Positions 43,096 to 49,825 of a stretch of 64,000 nucleotides of DNA are shown in pieces. Location: assembly GCA_002392915.1 (NCBI GenBank), contig DGHQ01000024.1:34471-98470 (forward strand), written 5' to 3'. The translations under genes and the position numbers were made by a program. Numbering within the stretch: position 1 is the stretch's first letter; every line of letters begins with the position of its first letter. The stretch is from Bacteroidales bacterium UBA3844 (GTDB lineage Bacteria > Bacteroidota > Bacteroidia > Bacteroidales > Paludibacteraceae). The notes below the pieces were generated by a model, which searched no databases, was not told the origin of the DNA, and was given only the letters and a program-made list of their open reading frames with translations.

Positions 43096-44328
43096 ATGAT
43101 TATTTATAATTTAGCAATTCTTATTTATCAGTTTGGGGTATGGGTTGCCTCTTTCTTCAACGAAAAGGCAAAACTATTCCATGATGGCAGAGTAGACCTA
43201 TTGAAGAGATTGAAAGGTCAGGTCGACGGGAATGCTAAATATATATGGGTTCATGCGGCATCGTTGGGCGAGTTTGAACAAGGACGTCCAATAATCGAAC
43301 GCATAAAGAAAGACCACCCGGAGTATAAGATTCTGCTGACATTCTTCTCTCCGTCGGGCTACGAAGTGCGAAAAAATTATGACAAGGCAGACATTGTTTG
43401 CTACATGCCACTCGACACGATCAGCAATGCCAAAAGGTTTCTAGACATTGTGAATCCGAGCATTGCCATCTTCATCAAATATGAATTCTGGATGAACTTC
43501 CTGTTCAACCTGAAAAGACGCAGAATCCCCACATATATAGTGTCGGCCATATTCAGGGAGGAGCAGGCGTTCTTCAAATGGTACGGATTCCTCTACAAGA
43601 AAGTGTTGAAATGCTTCAACCGTCTGTTTGTGCAAGACGCAAATTCTATCAATCTGCTCCACTCCATCGGCATCCACAATGTGACAATCGCCGGCGACAC
43701 CCGTTTCGACCGTGTGTGTGAAATAGTGAAGCAGGCGAAAGAGATTCCGCAGATAGCAGCCTTCAAGGGAGACAAGAAAGTGCTGATTGCAGGCAGTTCA
43801 TGGCAACCAGACGAGGATCTGCTTTGCGAATATTTCAACAACAACGACGGATTCAAAATGATCCTTGCCCCACACGTCACAAGTGAGGCACATGTGGAAG
43901 AGATATGCAAAAAGCTTAACAAAAAATACGCAAGATTCACCAAGTCGACGGAAGAAGAGATAAAGAATGCTGATTGTCTGATCATCGACTGCATAGGAAT
44001 CCTCACGTCTGTGTATAAATATGGCGACGTGGGATATGTAGGCGGAGGTTTCGGCGTAGGAATCCACAACATCCTAGAGCCCGCCGTCTACGGAATGCCT
44101 ATATTCTTCGGGCCTAACTACAAGAAATTCCGTGAGGCTGTGGACATGGTGAAATCAGGTGCGGCGTTCCCAATCAACAACAAGCAGGAATTGTTCCCGC
44201 TATTGAATGAGATGTTCGACGAAAAGCAGAACACTCTCAGCAAGACATCAGCCGTGGCAAAAGCTTTCGTGAGAGAGCATTGCGGAGCGACCGAGATAGT
44301 GATGAATGAAATTTTCAAAAGTATATAA
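43096..44328 (+). CDS. kdtA: 3-deoxy-D-manno-octulosonic acid transferase
   Basis: A 410-aa Kdo transferase (WaaA/KdtA, GT30) that adds Kdo to lipid IVA during lipopolysaccharide core assembly at the inner membrane. An N-terminal membrane segment (LAILIYQFGVWVASFF) is followed by the IWVHAASLGEFEQGRPIIERIK signature with the catalytic Glu, YIVSAIFREEQAFFKWYG, and the donor-site VGYVGGGFGVGIHNILEPAVYGMPIFFGPNYKKF near the C-terminus. The next gene (GH5 lipoprotein) starts 2 bp after its stop. Confidence 0.96.
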   Translation: MIIYNLAILIYQFGVWVASFFNEKAKLFHDGRVDLLKRLKGQVDGNAKYIWVHAASLGEFEQGRPIIERIKKDHPEYKILLTFFSPSGYEVRKNYDKADIVCYMPLDTISNAKRFLDIVNPSIAIFIKYEFWMNFLFNLKRRRIPTYIVSAIFREEQAFFKWYGFLYKKVLKCFNRLFVQDANSINLLHSIGIHNVTIAGDTRFDRVCEIVKQAKEIPQIAAFKGDKKVLIAGSSWQPDEDLLCEYFNNNDGFKMILAPHVTSEAHVEEICKKLNKKYARFTKSTEEEIKNADCLIIDCIGILTSVYKYGDVGYVGGGFGVGIHNILEPAVYGMPIFFGPNYKKFREAVDMVKSGAAFPINNKQELFPLLNEMFDEKQNTLSKTSAVAKAFVREHCGATEIVMNEIFKSI

Positions 44329-44329
44329 T

Positions 44330-45484
44330 ATGAATAACAAATTTTTAGGACTGATTCTTGGAGCAGGTGTCGCTGCAATGACATCATGCGGAGGAAATGC
44401 TGGTCAGAGTGCTACTGAGCCTACAGCAGATTCAACAAACACTGTTGATAGCGTAAAAGAGTTCATACTAAACCGTGGTGTTAACCTAGACCATTGGTTG
44501 AGCCAGAGAGGTGTGGGTGAGGACATCGATCCTAACTACATCACAAAGAAGGATTTTGAGACAATCAAAAAACTTGGTTTCGACTTCGTGCGTGTTCCTA
44601 TCGAGGAGCAGCTTATGTACAACACAGATCTTACTCGCCGCAAAATCGGATTCGACCTTCTTGACAGTGCTGTGAAATGGTCGGACGAAACAGGACTAAA
44701 GATGATCTGCGACCTTCACATCATCCGCTCTTTCCACTTCAACAGCGAAAACGGAGAGGCAAACACATTGTTTGAGAAAGAGGAGGCACAGGACAATTAC
44801 GTAAAAGTATGGTTAGACATTCAGGATTTCTTGAAGAACACTCCAGAAGACAAGGTAGCTTATGAGCTTCTTAACGAGGTGACAACTCCAGATCCTGAAA
44901 ACTGGAACAAGCTGATAGCAAAGGTTCACAAGGCGATCCGCGCCAACGAGCCAACAAGAAAAATCATCATCGGTTCCAACCACTGGCAGATTCCAAACAC
45001 ATTCCCTGATTTGAAGGTGCCAGAAAACGATAAGAACCTGATCTTGAGTTTCCACTACTACAATCCGAATGTGATCACACACTACCGCGCACCTTGGGCT
45101 TCATTCAAAAACTACTCTGGCAAGATCCAGTATCCTGGCGACGTGTTGGTCGACAAAGACTTCTACGCTACAGTGGCTGACGAGAATGAAAGAGAGAATT
45201 TGAAAGGCATGTGTGGAGAGTGGAATGCAGAGAGAATGGAGAAAGAGATCTTGATTGCAAAGAACGTAGCTGACTCACTTGGATTGCCACTATTCTGCGG
45301 AGAGTTTGGAGTTTATCCATACCACGTGTCACCTGAGATCCGTATCAAATGGTATGAGGACATCATGGAAGTGTTCCGCAAAAACAACATCTCATGCTGT
45401 CACTGGGGTTGGAAGAACGACTTCCCTTGTGTAGACGAGAAGACATTGGAGCCTAACGCTATTGCGCCAATCATCGCAAAGTGA
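44330..45484 (+). CDS. Glycoside hydrolase family 5 lipoprotein
   Basis: A 384-aa GH5 (cellulase-superfamily) enzyme that hydrolyses beta-linked glucans, mannans or related chains; the exact substrate is not predictable. ATG 44330 gives MNNKFLGLILGAGVAAMTSC with lipobox MTSC; an upstream ATG at 44306 overlaps kdtA. The RGVNLDHWLSQRG entry, acid/base Glu in YELLNEVTTP (about 180) and nucleophile Glu in LFCGEFGVYP (about 325) are all present. Probably outer-membrane anchored. It starts directly after the kdtA stop and is followed by a strong terminator (45508-45535). Confidence 0.92.
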   Translation: MNNKFLGLILGAGVAAMTSCGGNAGQSATEPTADSTNTVDSVKEFILNRGVNLDHWLSQRGVGEDIDPNYITKKDFETIKKLGFDFVRVPIEEQLMYNTDLTRRKIGFDLLDSAVKWSDETGLKMICDLHIIRSFHFNSENGEANTLFEKEEAQDNYVKVWLDIQDFLKNTPEDKVAYELLNEVTTPDPENWNKLIAKVHKAIRANEPTRKIIIGSNHWQIPNTFPDLKVPENDKNLILSFHYYNPNVITHYRAPWASFKNYSGKIQYPGDVLVDKDFYATVADENERENLKGMCGEWNAERMEKEILIAKNVADSLGLPLFCGEFGVYPYHVSPEIRIKWYEDIMEVFRKNNISCCHWGWKNDFPCVDEKTLEPNAIAPIIAK

Positions 45485-45507
45485 TTTAGGATAATCTCAT
45501 AAAAGCA

Positions 45508-45535
45508 AAGGAGACGCGAGTAATCACGTCTCCTT
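45508..45535 (+). terminator. Intrinsic terminator after the kdtA-GH5 pair
   Basis: AAGGAGACG ... CGTCTCCTT, a perfect 9-bp stem, followed by ATTTTATT, 24 bp after the GH5 stop. Confidence 0.85.
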
Positions 45536-45592
45536 ATTTTATTAATTAGCTATTGGTTCTGTCATAGTTTATGACTGAAAATTCGCCTCTTT

Positions 45593-45740
45593 TCGTCTGA
45601 AAGACGATACCGAGCGAAGCGAGAGTAACCCGTGACGAAGTCTCGGGATGATGTGACAATGACAACAAAAAATATGTGCTCGCCTTACGGCTCGCATTTT
45701 AGGAGAGGTTAGGGCGTTCCGCCCTTAACAATCCTCATAC
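45593..45740. repeat. Dispersed mosaic intergenic repeat (largest copy)
   Basis: Modules GACGATACCGAGCGAAGCGA, GTAACCCGTGACGAAGTCTC, CTCGCCTTACGGCTCGC and GGGCGTTCCGCCC occur here in a row. Sub-sets recur at 3976-4035, 4167-4225 (inverted), 4545-4670 and 51779-51870, always between genes. No frame or terminal inverted repeat unites the modules. Confidence 0.65.
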
Positions 45741-45927
45741 TCTATAGCCAATTTCTTTGAAAACTAAACAACTTTCTAACTTGTGCAAATTTCTTAATCG
45801 AAGTTTAGTTTTTTAAGAGAAAACATGTTGAGAAAAACGAATTAAGACAAACTTTCAAATGACGCATTCGCAAATACGGAGCAAAAAATATTTGCCGAAA
45901 CAATTTGTGCTGTATTTTTAATTATAT

Positions 45928-45935
45928 TATCTTTG
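45928..45935 (+). promoter_or_regulatory. Predicted -7 box, lipoprotein copy 1
   Basis: TATCTTTG, placing the transcript start at about 45941, which is exactly where the first leader hairpin begins. Confidence 0.6.
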
Positions 45936-45940
45936 CGTCG

Positions 45941-46012
45941 TGAATGTTATGGTAGCGTTCATTTTCTCATTCAATTAACAGGTTCTGTTGGATGAGGAAT
46001 AAATTTAGAACC
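45941..46012 (+). ncRNA. Structured 5' leader, copy 1: hairpin plus H-type pseudoknot
   Basis: Hairpin 1 pairs 45941-45946 (TGAATG) with 45956-45961 (CGTTCA). Hairpin 2 pairs 45966-45974 (CTCATTCAA) with 45988-45996 (TTGGATGAG), 9 bp with one G-U. Its 13-nt loop contains GGTTCT (45981-45986), complementary to AGAACC at 46007-46012, closing an H-type pseudoknot with loops of 6, 1 and 10 nt. The ATG of the lipoprotein is 14 nt downstream. The same structure, with compensating changes, precedes copy 2. It matches no riboswitch class that I know. Confidence 0.65.
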
Positions 46013-46025
46013 TATTTTTAATTCT

Positions 46026-46481
46026 ATGATGAATTTAGTCCAAAAATTAACAGTAACAGCAGTAGCAGTAATGCCTGTTTTCTTATGCGGTTGTCCGGGT
46101 GCTTCCTATTTTGACAATGAAAATGAACCTAAGGGTTATGTGGTCAAAATGAAAAACGACTATTCAGACAAAGTTATGGCAACTATGTTTGTCAGTAGTG
46201 TCAATAGAGACACTTCTTTTTGCTGCGCGTCTACAAAAGATCATACCATAAAAATAATAAATGATTTTTTCAATATAAAATCAGCCACATATAAAGACAT
46301 TGTATATATACCTATACAATCTGAAAATTGGCATGAGACCATGTTTGACTCCCTGTCTAATTATACAATAGAGGTAGCTCCATTCGAAGAGGTATATGCT
46401 TACTATAAAAGCTATAGCATAGAAGAACTTAAAAATATAATCGAACATAATGAGTTTAACAAATTAGAGAGAGAGAAATGA
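46026..46481 (+). CDS. Small lipoprotein, copy 1 (candidate C10-protease inhibitor or partner)
   Basis: A 151-aa lipoprotein (signal LTVTAVAVMPVFLCGC, Cys about 23). It is a close paralogue of the protein at 46745-47197: same signal peptide, the GYVVKMKNDYSDKV / DTSFCC central motifs, and a nearly identical C-terminus (PFEEVYAYYKSYSIEELKNI). In Bacteroides, C10 proteases are encoded next to small secreted inhibitors, so by context I infer an inhibitor or chaperone of the protease. Its stop overlaps (ATGA) the start of a truncated protease signal peptide. ATG 46026 is followed by a second ATG at 46029. Confidence 0.75.
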   Translation: MMNLVQKLTVTAVAVMPVFLCGCPGASYFDNENEPKGYVVKMKNDYSDKVMATMFVSSVNRDTSFCCASTKDHTIKIINDFFNIKSATYKDIVYIPIQSENWHETMFDSLSNYTIEVAPFEEVYAYYKSYSIEELKNIIEHNEFNKLEREK

Positions 46482-46549
46482 AAAAATTGATTGTTTTTTG
46501 TTTAGTTTCCCTAATAATTGGGATTAGTAATATTACTTTAACGAACTGA
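46478..46549 (+). pseudogene. Remnant of a C10 protease gene (signal peptide only)
   Basis: A 23-codon frame, MKKLIVFCLVSLIIGISNIT..., overlaps the lipoprotein stop by 4 bp, exactly as the intact C10 protease gene at 47194 overlaps lipoprotein copy 2. It aligns with that protease's start, MKKALSFCLVALISGFSNAA, then stops. The rest of the protease is missing, so this is the collapsed half of a tandem duplication, or conceivably a retained short peptide. Confidence 0.75.
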
Positions 46550-46648
46550 ACATACATCTAAATATTATCTTTACAAAAACAACATCTCTACAAATATGGA
46601 GAATGCAATGTTTTTCGGAAATAATTTGCACTTTGTTTTTAGTTTCTA

Positions 46649-46656
46649 TATTTTTG
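46649..46656 (+). promoter_or_regulatory. Predicted -7 box, lipoprotein copy 2
   Basis: TATTTTTG, at the same position relative to the leader hairpins as in copy 1. Confidence 0.55.
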
Positions 46657-46661
46657 CACCA

Positions 46662-46734
46662 TGAATGTTATAGTGGCATTCATTTTCTTATTCAATTAAT
46701 CGGTTCTGTTGAATGAGAAAAGAAATTTAGAACC
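46662..46734 (+). ncRNA. Structured 5' leader, copy 2: hairpin plus H-type pseudoknot
   Basis: Hairpin 1 pairs 46662-46667 with 46677-46682 (TGAATG/CATTCA, replacing the G-U of copy 1 by A-U). Hairpin 2 pairs 46687-46695 (CTTATTCAA) with 46709-46717 (TTGAATGAG). Loop GGTTCT (46702-46707) pairs with AGAACC (46729-46734), with loops of 6, 1 and 11 nt. Three stem positions differ from copy 1 and all remain paired. ATG 46745 is 11 nt downstream. Confidence 0.65.
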
Positions 46735-46744
46735 ATTTTGTTTT

Positions 46745-47197
46745 ATGAAAAATTTAGTCCAAAAGTTAACAGTAACAGCAGTAGCAGTAATGCCTGTTAT
46801 TTTGTGTGGTTGTCCAGGAGACAATTGCGTAGATGAAAACGATCCTAAGGGATTTGTAGTCAAAATGAAAAATGACTATTCTGACAAAGTGTTTGTTCGA
46901 ATGTCTATAAACAGTATTAATTGGGACACCTCCTTTTGTTGTCCCAGAACGGATGGACATACTCTGAAAATCACAGATGAATATTACGATTTACATTGTC
47001 ATCCTTATGATGCGGCTGCATACACCTCCATCGACTCTGAAGATTGGGACGAATCAATGCAGGATTCGATCTCAAAATATGTAATTGGCATTCATCCATT
47101 CGAAGAGGTTTATGCTTACTATAAAAGCTACAGCATAGAAGAGCTTAAGAATATAATTGAACATAATGAGTTAAACAAATTTGAAAGATTGAAATGA
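46745..47197 (+). CDS. Small lipoprotein, copy 2 (candidate C10-protease inhibitor or partner)
   Basis: A 150-aa lipoprotein from ATG 46745 (MKNLVQKLTVTAVAVMPVILCGC); an in-frame ATG at 46709 lies inside the pseudoknot leader and is rejected. Paralogue of copy 1, with identical signal-peptide DNA over most of its length and more divergence in the middle (residues 30-110), which could reflect a changed specificity. The C-terminal helix EEVYAYYKSYSIEELKN is conserved. It overlaps the C10 protease start by 4 bp (ATGA), implying translational coupling of protease and partner, as expected for an inhibitor that must be made with the enzyme. Confidence 0.78.
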   Translation: MKNLVQKLTVTAVAVMPVILCGCPGDNCVDENDPKGFVVKMKNDYSDKVFVRMSINSINWDTSFCCPRTDGHTLKITDEYYDLHCHPYDAAAYTSIDSEDWDESMQDSISKYVIGIHPFEEVYAYYKSYSIEELKNIIEHNELNKFERLK

Positions 47198-48879
47198 AAA
47201 AGGCACTTAGTTTTTGTTTAGTTGCTCTTATTTCAGGATTTAGTAACGCAGCTGAATACATACCAAACACAAAATTGCTAGAAAGAGATGGTAATGAAGT
47301 AAGATGGGGACAAAGTAAAAATAATGACGATTCATGTTTGCCTTCTTACAATTATCTTTGTCCAAGGTATAACCCTGACGATCAATGCGGTCACATGTTG
47401 GCAGGATGCGGAGCGATAGCGATGGCACAGATCATGTGGAAATGGTCTTATCCAGATGAGTCAAAATATAACGTCTACGACTGGGACAAAATGCCATCGG
47501 ATCTGATAGATGGATGTTCAACAGACTGTCCAAAGCTCATCAGTGATTGTGGAAAGGCATGCAAAATGAACTATCAATCCATTGGCGGTTTTGAATTACC
47601 TGTTATCACTGGATCATGGGCTACAATATCAAACATTGCCAAAGGATTCGCTGATTTCGACTATAGTGCAAGGATAGTTGACTCTGACGACTGGAAAAAA
47701 TATGGAACCGCATGGGCAGATCTGATCCGATCGGAAATCGACTGCGGTCGCCCAGTATTGATGTATGGCAAACATAATATCATTGAAATAAGTGAAAAGC
47801 ATTATTTCGTGATCGACGGATATTCGATGACAGACAAGAATCTCTTTCATGTGAATTGGGGTTGGAGAGGAAATAAAAACGGATATTACGATTTGGAGAA
47901 ATGCGGATATTCCAACGGACAGAAGATTATCATCGGAATTGCTCCGAAATATTCTGGCAAAGTGGCTTATCCAAAAATAACATTCGAACAAGTAACTTTT
48001 GCAATAACACCTAATTGCCCTGATGGGACAAATGATTTTCTCTGTTTCAAAGTTGAAAATGCGGATTCGTATGAATGTCAGATATACACTTCAGATGTAA
48101 ATAAAAAACAAGTATGGGCAACCGCAGGTATTGTGAAGAATGGATACGCAGATATTTGGAACGGATATGCCTCATTCTATAACGAATCTCAATACTGTTT
48201 TGAAGTCACATTCAAGAACAGCCATGGACAAACAGAAACAACCAGAGGATATGTTCTCGTTCACGTTGGCGAATGCCCTTCAAATTATGATCCTATCGCT
48301 CATTTTCCTATATCTTTTGAAAAAGAATCTGATTTTGTTTCTCCAAAATGCTCAGATGAAAGAAACCACTATCTACGCTTTAAAGTGAAGAATGTGGATT
48401 CATACCAATGTAAGATATATAATCAGTCTGGGGAACTACTTTTGACAAATGCAGGAGATGTGAAAGGTGACTATGCGTACATGTGGGATGGATCTCCAGA
48501 CTCTTATTATCCGTCAGGAACGTATAGGTATGAAGTCACATTCAAAAACTATCACGGAGCATCCACATCGACAAGTGGGGCTGTGGATTATTACCCATAT
48601 TATTGTCCATCAGATTTTCAAACGGATATACTGACAGCAGAGTCTGAAACAAACAGACCTGTGATCTCACCGAATCCGACAGATGAAAATTCAACTGTCA
48701 CATCAGATTCGAAGATTCTTCACATTGAAATATTTGATGTCAGTTCAAGACTTTTGCTATCTGAAACTCCAAATTCAAATTCTTATACTATAGAGACAAA
48801 TGGATTTGGCAAAGGTCTTTATTTAGTCAGGACAACAACAGAAGATGGCGTTTACGTGGATCGCCTTATGGTGAAATAA
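47194..48879 (+). CDS. C10 family cysteine protease (streptopain-like) with type IX-style tail
   Basis: A 561-aa secreted C10 peptidase. Signal peptide MKKALSFCLVALISGFSNA; the catalytic Cys is in HMLAGCGAIAMAQIMWKW (about 74) and the His in EKHYFVIDGYSM (about 205), with the LFHVNWGWRG loop following. A propeptide region of about 40 residues is much shorter than in streptopain. Two repeated Ig-like modules (about 270-350 and 370-450; TFKNSHGQTETT / TFKNYHGASTST) precede a C-terminal PNPTDENSTVTS...VSSRLLL...GLYLVRTTTEDGVYVDRLMVK, the type A sorting domain of the type IX system. Coupled to the lipoprotein upstream. Confidence 0.93.
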   Translation: MKKALSFCLVALISGFSNAAEYIPNTKLLERDGNEVRWGQSKNNDDSCLPSYNYLCPRYNPDDQCGHMLAGCGAIAMAQIMWKWSYPDESKYNVYDWDKMPSDLIDGCSTDCPKLISDCGKACKMNYQSIGGFELPVITGSWATISNIAKGFADFDYSARIVDSDDWKKYGTAWADLIRSEIDCGRPVLMYGKHNIIEISEKHYFVIDGYSMTDKNLFHVNWGWRGNKNGYYDLEKCGYSNGQKIIIGIAPKYSGKVAYPKITFEQVTFAITPNCPDGTNDFLCFKVENADSYECQIYTSDVNKKQVWATAGIVKNGYADIWNGYASFYNESQYCFEVTFKNSHGQTETTRGYVLVHVGECPSNYDPIAHFPISFEKESDFVSPKCSDERNHYLRFKVKNVDSYQCKIYNQSGELLLTNAGDVKGDYAYMWDGSPDSYYPSGTYRYEVTFKNYHGASTSTSGAVDYYPYYCPSDFQTDILTAESETNRPVISPNPTDENSTVTSDSKILHIEIFDVSSRLLLSETPNSNSYTIETNGFGKGLYLVRTTTEDGVYVDRLMVK

Positions 48880-48918
48880 GACACACGACCAAATTACTCC
48901 ATTTTTTTGACACGCATA

Positions 48919-48956
48919 AAAAACGGCAACCGTAGATTCCATAGGTTGCCGTTTTT
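48919..48956. terminator. Bidirectional intrinsic terminator
   Basis: AAAACGGCAACC ... GGTTGCCGTTTT (12 or more bp) with T or A runs on both sides, between the convergent C10 protease gene and the 49-kb minus-strand gene. Confidence 0.85.
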
Positions 48957-48984
48957 GTCAAAGCAAAATTATCTATCCGATCTA

Positions 48985-49643
48985 TTATTTGTCTTTCCCC
49001 GACTTTCCTGCCTTGTAGACATTATACTCATGGACAATATCCTTCATATCATGCAACGTCAGTTTTCCTTCACGTATCTGCTGACACAATTCCGGATAGT
49101 CGCCAAACAGATTTTCATAAACTTTGTCAAGACAGTCTTCCTTCGTCTTGTAAGACATTTCTTTTGAAAAAGCACTCTTCTTCACACTGATTGCCATGCC
49201 CATAAACACTCCGTAGTCCATATCTTTTTTCCGGCATATATATCGATTGTATGTGCCCACACCTAAGACAGTGGTACTATACAGACATCCCCATATTCCA
49301 CCACACTATACCTCAGATGCTTCAACTCTTTGTTCTTACCACTCAAGTAATCCTTATAATTCAAATAACCGACATTTTCAACAATGTAAACATCACCGTT
49401 GTCAGCAGGCATGACAATACTATGTATTTTTTCCGGATCCATTTCTTTAATTTTGTCCTTCTCGGAAAGACGATAGTCTACGGGAGATGAATACAACAAT
49501 GAGTTACAATTGATAAAGCATTCCATTTTTTCGCCATTCTTCAAGTGGATGACTCCAGGGCTAAAATACACTGTTTGATTCTGTGCATTAGCGACAAACG
49601 CACTAACGCAACAGAAAAGAAAAACAAAAAATAATTTTTTCAT
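48985..49643 (-). pseudogene. Secreted protein gene split by a frameshift
   Basis: Two adjoining minus frames look like one gene. The first (49643 to 49263) has signal peptide MKKLFFVFLFCCVSAFVANA and a beta-rich domain ending in VVEYGDVCIVPLS. The second (49260 to 48985) encodes YICRKKDMDYGVFMG...FGDYPELCQQIREGKL...IVHEYN. Read in the second frame from the GGGG at about 49289-49292, the protein continues GCLYSTTVLGVGTYNRYICRKK without interruption. This fits a common Bacteroidota exported family of about 220 aa with a C-terminal PEL(C/A)-x-x-I-x-x-x...VxxYN. A 1-base indel in the G tract would explain it. Function unknown; a sequencing error is possible. Confidence 0.65.
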
Positions 49644-49764
49644 ATCCATACTCATAAATTTTATCGTTGATAATTATCATAAAAAGGCTGACATAAAAGA
49701 AAACCACAGAGACATGGCGAACACCGAGAAATCAAAAAAAGCCAAAATCTTTGTGACAAAATCG

Positions 49765-49788
49765 TAGGGGCAGGGTTCAAACCTGTCC
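49765..49788. repeat. Palindromic intergenic repeat, family 1
   Basis: TAGGGGCAGGGTTCAAACCT then GTCC; arms GGGCAGG and CCTGTCC. It lies between two minus-strand genes, downstream of the trypsin-like protease gene. Confidence 0.7.
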
Positions 49789-49825
49789 ACAACTAGAAAT
49801 AAACATTCTTTGATCTTTCAGCCTA

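Larger units (their letters stand above)
45536..45940. other. Intergenic region carrying a dispersed-repeat mosaic
   Basis: Holds segments shared with other gaps: about 45593-45650 (GAGCGAAGCGAGAGTAACCC, present in reverse complement at 4167-4225) and about 45675-45740 (CTCGCCTTACGGCTCGC, then GGGCGTTCCGCCC and ACAATCCTCAT), as at 3976-4035, 4590-4670 and 51779-51830. From about 45843 the sequence is the upstream part of the duplicated lipoprotein locus, with -7 box TATCTTTG at 45928-45935. No gene seen. Confidence 0.6.

Noticed and set aside
45941..46734. Known riboswitch class (preQ1-I or SAM-II)
   Set aside because: The topology is H-type, but the conserved loop sequences of those classes are not seen and the downstream genes are not related to queuosine or methionine metabolism.
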